Shown here: positions 1 to 12,341 of the stretch, one piece after another | Layout of the letters: the number at the start of each line of letters is the position of its first letter | How positions within the stretch are numbered: the stretch's first letter is position 1 | Source of the DNA: Cryptomeria japonica | Lineage: Eukaryota; Streptophyta; Pinopsida; Cupressales; Cupressaceae | NCBI RefSeq assembly: GCF_030272615.1 | Contig: NC_081412.1 | Span: forward strand, 672,230,852 to 672,294,851 | Direction of reading: 5' to 3' | DNA length: 64,000 nucleotides | Translations under genes and position numbers: made by a program | The notes under the pieces: generated by a model | Database searches by the model: none | Told to the model about the DNA's origin: nothing | What the model saw: only the letters and a program-made list of their open reading frames with translations

Positions 1-1745
1 AAACCCTAAAGTAATTGTAACCTTGACACTATACCCTTACCATAAACTTAAGGTTAACACTAAACCCTAACCCTAACCATAATCCTAAACCAAAAGCAAA
101 CCCTAACCCTAATCATAGCCCTAACCATGATATAAGCCTTAACCCTGACCATAATGGTAACATTAACTCTAATCCAAAACATAACCATAAACCAAATCCT
201 AATCCTAACCATACCCCCAATTATAATTCCAACCCTCACCTTAACTATATTTATGCTTACCTTAACCCTACCTTTAATGTAAACACTAAGTTACATAATT
301 GTAACCTTGACACTAAACCTTGACCCTAACCATAAATCTAACCCTAATATTAAACCATAACCAAAACCCAAACCCTAAACATGATATAAACCCTAACCCA
401 AACCATGATGTAAACCTTATCCCCAACCATAACACTAACCTTAACCCTAATCCTAACCATAACCATAATACTTGTTGTTAAATAAAGTTTAATATATCTT
501 AGAGTTAAGTATTTGTTTTGATCTTGCAACAAATATATATTATTAAAAATAGTCTAAATAGATATATTAAATATCATATATCTCCATGTAATATAATATT
601 ATAATATAATTTATTTTAATAAAAATATTTATTAAATAATTGATTCTAATTGAACTTGAACCCTTACCCAAAGCATTATCCTACAATAATAACTCTAATC
701 ATTAACTAAAACCAATTATAACTTATTTTATCAATAATATTATAACTCCCTTTAATCTAGACCCTAACCCTAACAACCCTAATCCTAACCCAAACCATAA
801 CTCTTATAGCTATCATCGCATACTATCTTCAATTGCAATCTTAACCGTAACTCTAACCCTAATCCTAATTATAATTCTGACCCTAACCCTAAGCTTAACC
901 CTAACTATGATCCTATACCAGAGCCAAAACTTGATGCTAGCCCTAACCATGATATACACCCTAACTATTACCATATTCCTAACCCTAATCTCCAACCCTA
1001 ATCATAACCCTAACCATAATATAAACCTTAACCCTAACCATAATACGAACCTTAACCCTAATCCAAAACATAACCATAAACCAAATCATAATCCTAACCA
1101 TACCCCCAGTTATAATTGTAAGCCTGACACTAAACTATAACCTTAACCATAAATTTAACCCTAATATTAAACTGCAACCATAACCCTGACCCTAACCATA
1201 ATCCTAAACCTTAAAGCTAACCATAATCCTAAACCAAAACCAAACCCTAACGTTGATGCTGACCCTAACCATTATCATAACCCTAACCCTAATCATAAAT
1301 CTAACTTGAACCATGATATAAACCTTAACCCTAATGCTAACCATAACCATAATACTCGCAATTAAATTAAATTTTATATTATCATTAAATAAAGTTTTAT
1401 ATTATCTTAGATTTTAGTATTTGCTTTGATCTTTAAACACAAATATATTATATAGAATAGTCTAAATAGATATTTAAAATTTCATATATCTCTACATAAT
1501 AATATTATAATATAATTTATTTTAGTACAAACAAATAGAAAATAATAATAATAATTGCAATAATAAGATTAAATATTAATGCAACAAACATTAATTGTAT
1601 AATATTATATAATTCTATTTTGAATTTTTTTATTGTTGCCCATGTTGCGGCGACTGCTACTAGCTTACATATGTTTGATTTTAATAAGATATATATATAA
1701 TACGTCGTGATATATCCTTTTCGAGGCACATATTTTATCATGTAC
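1..1745 (+). repeat. Large direct duplication, copy 1
   Basis: This block is repeated at about 3951-5650 in the same order. Both contain the same start (gtaattgtaacc then gacactataccc), the same AT-rich foldback-arm fragment (about 477-640 and 4393-4540) and the same run into a palindrome. The copies differ by scattered substitutions and small indels, so the duplication is not very recent. It gives a higher-order unit of about 3.95 kb made of the duplicated block plus the non-duplicated 2.1-3.95 kb section. Confidence 0.8.
477..640 (+). repeat. Partial foldback arm
   Basis: About 160 bp related to the outer part of the foldback arm (ttaaataaagttt, tttgttttgatcttgcaac, aaatagtctaaatagatat) without a partner arm. 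A matching fragment sits at about 4393-4540 in the duplicated block. Confidence 0.6.
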
Positions 1746-2112
1746 CCCGAACTCTAATAGGCGCCTCGAAAAGGATATATCTCGGCGTATTATATATATA
1801 TTTGATTAAAATCAAATATATGTAAGCTAGTAGCAGTCGCGGCAACATGGGCAACAATAAAAAAATTCAAAATAGAATTATATAATATTATACTATTAAT
1901 GTTTGTTGCATTAATATGTAATATTATTATTGTAATTATTGTTATTATTTTCTATTTGTTTGTACTAAAATAAATTATATTATAATATTATTATATTATT
2001 ATGTAGAGATATATGAAATTTTAAATATCTATTTAGACTAATTTATATAATATATTTGTGTTGCAAGATCAAAGCAAATACTAAAATCTAAGATAATATT
2101 TTATTCTATTTT
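1390..2112. repeat. Foldback palindrome with long inverted arms, copy 1
   Basis: The AT-rich sequence from about 1390 to 1741 returns as its reverse complement from about 1752 to 2112. Landmarks are gatctt...tttgctttgatc on the left and gatcaaagcaaatac on the right, and agctagtagcagtcgc against gcgactgctactagct. Arms of about 350 bp surround a short loop containing gtaccccgaactctaatagg. It resembles a foldback or MITE-like element, but no coding capacity and no clear target duplication were seen. Confidence 0.75.
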
Positions 2113-3950
2113 ATAGAATATATAATAATTTATTAATATACTAAAGTATTATATTCTTTTACTTAAGAAAACACATAATCTTTTCAGTAAAGAATTTTTG
2201 AGAAGTAAATGAAAATAGGTTCAATTTTACAAATAGAAAATATTTTATAACATGTAAAAAAAAATATAAAAGTCTTAACTCGAACAATGCACCAAATTGA
2301 ACCCTAACCCTAATTTAATTGAATAATAAACCAAATTCTAACCCTAATTAGACTCAAATCCTAAGCCTAACTATAATTAAACCCTTATCACAATCAAACT
2401 ATACTACAATTGAACCCTAACTATAATTAACTATAACCCATTAAACCCTAACTAAGATTTTTCTCTAATTGAACCCCAACCCTAAGCTAATATTAGTCCT
2501 TAACCCTAATTGTGCTTAAACCATAATGTTAATTAAACTATAACTCAAACAATATTTGAAACGTAACCATAACCCCGAGATTCATCCAGCAATAGTAGAT
2601 CCTTAATTAAAGTCTAGCCCAAACCTTAACCCTAATTATCCTTCAATCCTAATTTAGCCCTAAGCCTAATGTATTTGAATCATAACCCTAATTCTAACCC
2701 TAAACAAATTTTAGTATTATACTAAACCTAACTATAATAAAAATATTACCATAATTAAACCCTAACCTTGATAATATTTGTAATAGAGACCTAATTCAAC
2801 CCCAATCCAATTAGCATTAACCCTTAACCATTATCAAATCATAACAATACCAAAACCTAATCATAATCAAACCCTAACCCTCATCATAATGAAAAATTTA
2901 TCCTAACCATAATCAAACTCAAATCTAACTGTAATAAAAACCTATAATTAAACCCTACCTCCAATCTTAACCCTAACCCTAATTTTAGGTTAACATTAAC
3001 CCTAAACCTAATCTTACCATAATTGAAACCTACAACTTCAACCCTCATCTAACAACAACTGGACCATAACCCTAAACTAAATTATAACCCTAATTGGACT
3101 CTAATCCTAATTGAATTCTAACCCAAACCCTAACCCTAATTAAAATTTAATCCTAATTTAACCCTACTCCTAATGTAATTGAATCATTACCCTAATTGAA
3201 CTTTAATCCTAATTTAACCCAAACCATAATGTAATTGAATCATAACCCTAATTGAACTCTTATGTTAAGCCTTACCATAATTAAACCCTAACCTTGACAA
3301 TATCCATAAACTAGACCTAATTGAACCCCAATCTAACCATCATCAAATCCTAACCATAAGCAAACCATAATTATATCAAACCCTAACCCAAATCATAATT
3401 AAACCCTAATCTTAACTATAATCAAACCCTAACCCTAATCATAACCAAAACCTAACTATAACCATAATCAAACCCTAATCATGTAGTCATACTCAAATCT
3501 AACCATAATTAAAACCTAGAATTAAACCCTACCTCCAATCTTAACCCTATTCCTAATTTTAGCTTAACATTAACCCTAAACCTAATCTTACCATAATTAA
3601 AACCAAACCATAACATAACCCTAAACTTCACTATAACCATAGAGAATTAAATAATATTCCTTAGCCCTAACCCTAGCCTAACCCTAACCCTAACAATAAT
3701 CCTTAGCCCTAACCCGAAATCATATTCTTTACCCTAATCATAATGCTAACCTAACCATAATCATAAACCCTAAGCCTAACTTTAATCCCACCCTAAACTT
3801 AACCCTAACCCAAATTGAACCTTAATCCTAATCTATTCCTAACCTTAATCTAACCCAAACCCTAATCCTAATTGAACTTGAATACTAATTTAACCCTAAC
3901 TTTAACGTAATTGAACCATAACCCTAATTCTAACCCTAACTTTGATATAA

Positions 3951-5650
3951 ACCCTAATGTAATTGTAACCCTGACACTATACCCTTACCATAAACTTAAG
4001 GTTAACACTAAACCCTAACCCTAACCATAATCCTAAACCAAAAGCAAACCTTAACCCTAATCATAGCCATAATGGTAACATTAACTCTAATCCAAAACAT
4101 AACCATAAACCAAATCCTAATCCTAACCATACCCCCAATTATAATTCCAACCCTCACCCTAACTGTAATTATGCTTACCTTAACCCTACCTTTGATGTAA
4201 ACACTAAGTTACATAATTGTAACCCTGACACTAAACCTTGACCCTAACCATAAATCTAACCCTAATATTAAACCGTAACCAAAACCCAAACCTAAAAGAT
4301 GATATAAACCCTAACCCAAACCATGATGTAAACCTTATCCCCACCCATAACACTAACTTAACCCTAATCCTAACCATAACCATAATACTTGTTGTTAAAT
4401 AAAGTTTAATATGCTTTGATCTTGCAACAAATATATATTATTAAAAATAGTCTAAATAGATATATTAAATATCATATATCTCCATGTAATATATAATATT
4501 ATAATATAATTTATTTTAATAAAAAGATTTATTTAATAACTGATTCTAATTGAACTTGAATCCTTACCCAAAGCATTATCCTACAATAATAACTCTAATC
4601 ATTAACTAAAACCAATTATAACTTATTTTATCGATAATATTATAACTCCCTTTAATCTAGATTCTAACCCTAACAACCCTAATCCTAACCCAAACCATAA
4701 CTCTTATAGCTATCATTGCATACTATCTTCCATTGCAATCTTAACCCTAACTCTAACCCTAATCCTAATTATAATTCTAACCCTAACCCTAAGCTTAACC
4801 CTAACCATGATCCTATACTAGAACCAAAACTTGATGCTAACCTTAACCATGATATACACCCTAACTATTACCATATTCCTAACCCTAATCCCTAACCCTA
4901 ATCATAACCCTAACAATAATATAAACCTTAACCCTGACCCTAATACAAACCTTAACCCTAATCCAAAACATAACCATAAACCAAATCGTAATCCTAACCA
5001 TACCCCCAGTTATAATTGTAAGCCTGACACTAAACTATAACCTTAACCATAAATTTAACCCTAATATTAAACAACAACCATAACCCTAACCCTAACCATA
5101 ATCCTAAACCAAAACCAAACCTTAACTTTGATGCTGACCCTAACCATTATCATAACCCTAACCCTAATCATAAATCTAACTTGAACCATGATGTAAACCT
5201 TAACCCTAACCATAATACTAACCTTAACCCTAATGCTAACCATAACCATAATACTCGCGATTAAATAAAATTTTATATTATCATTAAATAAAGTTTTATA
5301 TTATCTTAGATTTTAGTATTTGCTTTGATCTTGCAACACAAATATATTATATAAAATAGTCTAAATAGATATTTAAAATTTCATATATCTCTACATAATA
5401 ATATAATAATATAATTCATTTTAGTACAAACAAATAGAAAATAATAATAATAATTGCAATAATAATATTACATATTAATGCAACAAACATTAATAGTATA
5501 ATCTTATATAGTTCTATTTTGAATTTTTTTATTGTTTCCCATGTTGCCGCGACTACTACTAGCTTACATATATTTGATTTTAATCAAATATATATATAAT
5601 ACGCCGTGATATATCCTTTTCGAGGCGCCTATTAGAGTTCGGGGTACATG
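3951..5650 (+). repeat. Large direct duplication, copy 2
   Basis: Second copy of the block at 1-1745, in direct orientation. It runs through the telomere-like repeats and into the left arm of a second foldback palindrome. Some short sections present in copy 1 are missing here, for example part of the stretch matching 120-150. Confidence 0.8.
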
Positions 5651-5738
5651 ATAAAAATAGTCGCCTCGAAAAGCATATATATTGGCGTATTATATATATA
5701 TATATATTTGTTTAAAATCAAATATATGTAAGCTAGTA
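5286..5738. repeat. Foldback palindrome, copy 2 (right arm short, loop inverted)
   Basis: The left arm of about 340 bp matches copy 1. The right arm is only about 75 bp (ends at agctag, 5738). The loop reads cctattagagttcggggtac, the reverse complement of the copy-1 loop. The loop has therefore flipped relative to the outside flank, as expected if the two inverted arms recombined. Confidence 0.7.
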
Positions 5739-5739
5739 T

Positions 5740-7700
5740 TTATAATATGTGTATATTCTATGCAATATTTTATGACATATAAAAAGACGTATGTTCACCC
5801 ATCAAATGAATTAAAACCGAACCTTGCATGTACTTTCTTGTATCATGCGTCTCACTACTTCCTTGTGGTTTCAACTCATCGTTCTATGCTCACATTTTAT
5901 TTTTATTTAATCCCTACTTTCTCTTCCTCTTACCGAGTAGAGGCCATTATTAATTCCCTACTTAATTTCTTTCATGGGAAATTTAAGCATGAGGATGTTT
6001 AGGTTGAGAGGTATAAGTCATAATCTATTATTAGTTTTTTTTTTCTAATTTTGATTTTTGAAATGACTGGAATCACAATAAGAGATACAATTTACAAAGC
6101 AATTACAAAGAGTAGTATATATTAAATGAAAAAATTTCATGATTACAAGAGTTTTGAGTAATTAAATGATCACATTGTTAGTCTTAAAGAACACATCGAG
6201 CATTCGCGATCAAAATTTACTAGATCTATAGACAAATCCCAAACAAAATATATGTTTCTTTGGTCATCCTAACCTTACTATTTTTGAGAGGGTAAGTCAT
6301 TAACAATTTAGTTCAATTCAATGATGGTGATAATAGATGAAGATTTTGCATTAAACAAAGCTCTAGACCCATGATAGGGACCACAAAAACCTTCTAGAAT
6401 TCAAAACATAGACCACCAAAATGTGAGAGTAAAAAATACAACAATAGTCCCTTGATAGGTCAATACTCCTATTAGGTTTGTAATCTTAAGTTCTATCTTC
6501 AAATGATTGCAGTTGAGCTTGTAGAAAGACCAAGGTTTTTTTTAGTTTAGGTTTAGTCTACATATCCTACTACAAAATAAGGATATGAGGAGATATATAT
6601 GTACATAGAATCAACGATTTAATTTATAGGGGAACGAAAATACAAGGGAAGGAAACCATGCATCAAAATCACTAAATATGCTTTAGGATAATGTGTATGA
6701 ATATCTAGACAATGACATTGTGATATGGGGAAAGCCTAAAGAGTGTTTCTCTCCATGACCAAGACTTAGGAAAATGAACAAGGAGAGTGGAGAAAATAAA
6801 TCTCCAAAAGTGTTGGGTGTATAGGAAAAACTACAAGACAAGTTAACTAGTCTCTATTTTTGTGGAAAAGAGACAAGAAGCAAAGAGACAGATGAAGGAA
6901 AGTCAATCACTGATAGGGACTTTGAAAAATCTACAACTTTCCAAGCTATCAATTAGGCATGACCTTTGTCTTTGGAAATTATCAAATTAGAGAACTTAGC
7001 TTGTTCCATCTAGGCCTGTCGTAGCACGATGATCATAAGAAATAGCTTTCTTCTTATAGCAACACGACCACATGTTTAATATATCAAAGCCAATGACTCG
7101 TGAGATTGTAGTGTACTATGTTAACACCTTTTCTTGTCACCGCTATCTGGTAGCTCTTTGATTATTTTGAGGTTTGATATTTACGATATGGTGTGTTATA
7201 TTAATATTTTGTGGTGTGTTAACACATTTTCATTGTGGTATGGCATATAAAAGCCTGACGATTTACACTAAAACTCATCCCACCCATCAACTCATGAATA
7301 AGGATCATTATTAATATATATTGTGTTTTCACATTATATTTGTAGAAGCTGCTATTTTTAACCACAGACACCTACTTGCAAGAATGGTGAGGAGGACAAT
7401 ATAATTGTCAAGCATGTTTTCAAGAGTCTTTCCAATCCTTTTTATGTTTCTTGTGACAATTTTTGGCGTATTACCTTTCTGTTGATATAATGCTAGTTCT
7501 GCAAATTAATCCATGAGCCTAATGAAACAGAGGTTCTACACTAATTTGATTTGATCTGTTGTTTTTGTAAAGTTTCTTTAATCTTTTCATGACTTACTTT
7601 TATCACAGTTTGACATTTTGTTAAGTAGTTTTTACTATTTTCTTAAAGTAGATTATCCTGCATTTTTGGAAATTTGCTGACAAGCATAGTTCTCTTGCAT
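5740..7700. other. No recognisable gene
   Basis: About 2 kb of AT-rich sequence between the telomere-like block and the CT microsatellite. An open frame at about 5682-6002 has no recognised family or coding signature. Nothing else supportable was seen. Confidence 0.5.
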
Positions 7701-7709
7701 TAGATGCAT

Positions 7710-7903
<194 letters not shown>

Positions 7904-7904
7904 T

Positions 7905-8685
7905 TTTGTTCTCTATTGTTGATGCTGACTTGGATGTTGTACATCGATATTGTATGGGGCCTAAAACAGGACTAACCCATGGCCCTGTAACAAAGACATG
8001 ATCAATAATGTGCTATAAGTCCTTTATTTGAACTTAGAGACTGGACTCTTAAGCACTTTTGGGAATCACGTAAACAAATTTTACATATGGGCTTAAATAT
8101 TATAAATATTGTTATATTGGTTGCAATTCTTGATTTGTTAGAATGTAAATTGAAATTGAAGATATCAAGATTGTTAGCCTTGTTGTAAATAAAATCATAT
8201 ATGAAGTGATGGATGTGTGCTGCCTCTAGTCATATCACTGTATATAGAGACATCAAATGGTTAAACTTGATTGATTTGAAAAGTAATCACCTATTGATGT
8301 GAGCAAGGTTATTTATCCTTATAATTTATAAATATGACTAAGAACTTTATAGCTTTGTTGTCTATTTGATGAGGTTACTTTTTTGTGTTTTAGCTTTCTG
8401 TACCTTATTGTAAGATGTGTTTGTTTTGGAAGTTAATTTTTTTGTTGTTTCTTCCTGTTACTTATTCTTTTGGTGTTTGTGTGTGCAGATTGTAATAACT
8501 TAGCATATTGTGTACACTGTAATAGAATTAAGGTGGGGAATTGGCTGAGCATTAAGTATGTCAGGGAAAGAAAACATCAAACCTATGATCCCCCAATAGC
8601 CCCAAGCATTGAAGCCAATGCCCTTCACAATGATCAAGCAAGAAAAGAATCCTGCTATGTAGAATTATAGTGTTTTATACAATGT
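7905..8685. other. Gap between the microsatellite and the F-box gene
   Basis: No confident gene. A 66-residue open frame at 8470-8670 follows a plausible splice acceptor (gtgtgtgcag, ending near 8488) and could include upstream exon sequence of the F-box gene. Its translation does not resemble the N terminus of known SKP2A/B proteins, so it is not called. Confidence 0.4.
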
Positions 8686-8859
8686 GCAGATTGAAACTGA
8701 AGATGATGCTATGCATTCCAAATGGCATGATTCACCCATGGAGCTCCTTGTGCGCATTCTTGTGCTTGCGGATGACCACTCTATCATTGTTGCCTTGGGT
8801 GTATGCACTGGCTGGAGAGATGCAATCTGTGTTGGTGTTCAAGATCTTTCACTTTAATG

Positions 8860-10298
8860 GTGAGAATTTGATATTTATTTTTTTATAGTAACCAAGCCAA
8901 TTAAAATTGATTCTATCTTTTTCACTGTTGAGGAAATTCACAGTATTGGGGCCATGGAAGGTCCCCTCACCAAGGAAAAAAGAAATCATAATAGTTGATA
9001 AAATAAATTAGAAGGATCTCTAAGTATGATTGAACAATTTAGCTTGAGTACAAGAATAGATATGGTGGTCTAAGTGATTAACAAGAAAGAAGAGAAGTAG
9101 TGCCTCCTAAGGGTTTTGAAATTATCCTCTTCAAACAAGCTGTCTGATTGAGAAAGATATGCTTCTTCTGATTATGATAGTGTACTTAAATTTTGTTTCT
9201 CTATTCTGAGGTCATGAACAATACTCCATTTTGTCTATACTAAATTTTTAGATTCTATTCCATACCCCTTCCATGTGTTCCATGAGTCATATCCCTTTTT
9301 GATCCACATCATGAAAAATATCAGATATCCTCTGTAACAGTTCTGGAAACAAGGTGGTGATTATGTTTCATGCCCATTCGACTGCCTTGGACATTTTTTA
9401 ATAAATGATGCTAGCTACTTGGGTTAAGCTACCTACAGTTTTGCAAATTTACTTTGTTTCTTACCCAAGGTTGCCTTTTTTTGGCTTTTTGTAGTTTTGT
9501 GGTTGCTATATACTGATATGTGAGCAGTGGTAGTGAATCTTAACATTTCAGCATCAATTTTTTTGGTATGATTGAACATCATTCTAAGACATATTAGCCC
9601 TCTCAGGCATCATTAGCAGGTAGTTTTATGGCTTGCCATGTTAGTATGGACCTTAATGTCTTTAAAGGTCATTCCTTGTAGTAAAGTAGTCATTTTTGTA
9701 AATCCTGCTAGACTCCTTACATTTTTCCATAAATTAGGACCTCAAGATTGGTGTCTTGATCTTCATCAGGTTAAAATAATTGTGCTAAGGTGCATTTGTA
9801 AATTCAGCTAGTGGTGTGTGTCCTTCGCTTATATGTTGAAATGTCATTCTTGGAATATATATTTATTAATATGTTGAAATGTCATTCTTGGAATATATAT
9901 TTATTATTAATGGTGTGTGAATGATGTAACCAGAATATCATTTTGTTGTCTTTCAAGCTGTTTGTTTGCCTCCAGTTTACGTTAAAAGTCTACATTAATT
10001 TTTTCTCTTCAAATTGTAATTATAGTGGATGTTATAAATTATAATCACCTGAAGCTAATGTCTATCATCTACAGATTAAATGTTGGCTTAACTTAAAAGA
10101 GGGGGATTCTAGTTGATTTTTCCTAAAGAGCTTTTCCTTTTTCACCAAAGGTTTTTCTATTGAAATGTCCTCATAGTAGGTCTTCTGTGCACCATATATA
10201 ATTTTTTCAGTCTATTCCTACTCAAAAGGTGTTTAAGTGGGGGTTCATCACGAGTGTTTTTATGTCAAGTGCAGTGACTATATCTTTTTGCAATGTAG
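8860..10298 (+). other. Intron 1 of the F-box/LRR gene
   Basis: GT donor at 8860 (gtgagaat) and AG acceptor at 10297-10298 (tgcaatgtag). Joining gives the TGG Trp codon split across the junction, as expected from the WCKRN reading of relatives. It holds a 38-bp tandem duplication at 9831-9906 (unit starts atatgttgaaatgtcattct). Confidence 0.65.
9831..9906 (+). repeat. 38-bp tandem duplication
   Basis: Two adjacent, essentially identical 38-bp copies beginning at 9831 and 9869, inside intron 1 of the F-box/LRR gene. Confidence 0.9.
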
Positions 10299-11390
10299 GT
10301 GTAAGAGGAACATGAGCAACTTGGTTCTGTCAGCTGTTCCTAAGTTCAACTATTTGCAATCTCTTAATTTATGCCAGAATCAACACCAACTCAATGAACA
10401 AGCAGTAGAAATAGTTGCAAAGCATTGCCATAATTTACATGCTATAGATCTTTCAAACAACACACAACTGACAGATAAATCTCTAGAGGCATTGGCACCT
10501 GGTTGTAGTCTACTAGAAAAGTTTAACATAACTGGATGTTCTAGAGTCAGCGATCATGTACTTATCTTTCTATCAGAGCAGTGCAACAAATTGAGGCATC
10601 TAAATTTGTGTGGCTGCGTTAGAGCTGCATTTGACAGAGCTTTACTCGTAGGTCTATTAGCAAGTGTGGTGGATTTTATTTGTTTCTTGGAAATCAAAGG
10701 GTTCTGTAATGGAATTTTTTGACTTTCAAGATGGTATGGGAAGCAAGTTTATTCTTCATTACTAATTTAGTAGGTCAATTAGGATCAATTGTAATCCAAA
10801 AGCTCCAACTTATGTTTGGTATCTAACATTTGCATATATGTTGTGATTCCCAGGCACTGGCTCATAATTGCTGCCACTTGCAATCTTTGAATCTGGCTTG
10901 GTGTGAGATGGTTAATGATGTTGGTGTTACAGGATTGGCACAATGTTGCCCTGAGTTAAGAGCTTTGGACCTGTGTGGTTGTGTGTTAATAACATGCATA
11001 AAAATGAAAGTTAGCATATGTACTGCAAAAACTTTCGTTCAATTTAATAACAAAACATGAAATTTGTGCTCATTTATTTATTTATTTTTACATGGTGTAG
11101 ATCAAAGTGGTATTGCATTGGCTGGAAATTGCCATGACTTAAGATCATTGGGACTGTATTACAGCCAAAATATCACAGATACTGCTATGTACTCACTAGT
11201 AAATAATGGTATATATAGATCAGTCAAACCAAATCCCAAACACAAGAGTGGCAATAATAAATTCAACACTAAGCCAGTATATCAGGCAATTGTAGCCCAG
11301 GGCTCTCCAAGATGTGGGCTTGGTGGCAGTGCAACAACAGTAATGATCGCACTGCAGCTACAAGTTGTGATTACATGGAATCTGTTTTGA

Positions 11391-12322
11391 ATGACCAAGA
11401 AGAACATGGTCTAGGGAATTTAAACATTATCTAGTGTAAATCATTATCTGAACATAGTCTCAACAATGAAAACAAAACTAAATTTGTGTTTTGAACTTTG
11501 TCATTCACAAAAAATTCATGTTATTCATTGAATCCACAAAGAAACAATGATTTCAGTACCTAACAACCCTTGTTTTGGAAAGCTCCTTTGAAGGAGTAAA
11601 GAAGAGAAATGCATGGATCATGTACATTTTCTTTAAAATAAAATAAGGAAATTAGTTATATACCAATGTTCAACTCTTACAAGGGGAAAACTTGTTTTAT
11701 CAAGAAAATTAAAAAAAACACCTTTTCAACATTTTCTTTAGTTATCTCAAGTCCCATTTCTATTTCCATCACTTGTTTTACTACAAATTATTAACACTAT
11801 ACTAGTTTTGTCTTCAAAATGTATAGCTAGCATAGTTAATAGTTAATAGTTTGGTCGCTCCCGCTACCACTATGTTTGGTCGCTCCTGCCCCGCGCGATA
11901 GGCGATTACTATTCCCTCCCATCCCATGGTGATTGAGTAGATATCTGCCATCTTCCCCATTGATTCTGATAGATGCATTTATAAAATAAAAATCATTTTG
12001 ATCTTTCTACTACTCCACCACACCAAACAACTACACTTCCTGCCATTGCTCGATAGGAACTTTGTTGCTTGCAGCTCTTGTTTATACAGTTAAATAAGAG
12101 TTAGAAGTGTAGACTCTATACTATCAAAGCATTATATGTATTGTAACAAATCTTTAAATAGTAATGTAAATAGTTGCCATCAACCATCATCATGATATCA
12201 AACTTGAAATATGGTTACATTAAATTATTTTACCATTGAAAAATTATTATTGAAGTCGAGGATGGCATATATGTAACTAGTCATATTTAATGTAGACCCA
12301 TATAAGGTCGACTTATGTAATA
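11391..12322. other. No recognisable gene
   Basis: AT-rich spacer. A short GC-rich island near 11858-11910 has a repeated tttggtcgctcc motif. No open frame of note. Confidence 0.5.
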
Positions 12323-12341
12323 AAGTAATGGAGTAATCTTT
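12323..12341 (+). repeat. LINE target-site duplication, left copy
   Basis: 19 bp identical to 14673-14691. Confidence 0.92.

Larger units (their letters stand above)
1..5300. repeat. Degenerate telomere-like (CCCTAA/CCCTAAA) repeat block
   Basis: The window opens with the plant telomere motif AAACCCTAAA. For about 5.3 kb the plus strand is then dominated by imperfect CCCTAA, CCCTAAA, ACCATAA and related hexamers and heptamers, broken by AT-rich inserts. No run is a clean telomere; motifs vary every few units. This fits an old interstitial or subtelomeric telomere-like array. Apparent proteins rich in N, P and L or in V, M and R in this block are translations of the repeat and not genes. Confidence 0.85.
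8690..11390 (+). pseudogene. F-box/LRR protein of the SKP2A/B type, probably broken
   Basis: The translated exons resemble Arabidopsis SKP2A/SKP2B, F-box subunits of SCF ubiquitin ligases with a cysteine-containing LRR array. Exon 1 (8690-8859) carries the F-box, with MELLVRILVLADDHSIIVAL and GVCTGWRDAI. Exon 2 (10299-10647) starts CKRNMSNLVLS and holds LRRs such as LQSLNL and LRHLNLCGCV. Exon 3 (from 10854) has SLNLAWCEMVNDVGV and ALDLCGCVLIT. Exon 4 (from 11101) has DLRSLGLYYSQNITD. Exons 1-2 and 2-3 join in phase with GT/AG sites. Three defects are visible. The codon two before W of the WCKRN junction is TAA (8855-8857) where relatives have Ser. No GT donor follows LIT near 10993. The end after YRSVK has lost the conserved C terminus. 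No first exon with a start was found; the in-frame ATG at 8711 is possible. Most likely a pseudogene or a decaying duplicate. Confidence 0.75.

Noticed and set aside
350-1140. Small open frames rich in V, M and R or in N, P and L
   Set aside because: They are translations of telomere-like repeats and recur in the duplicated block.
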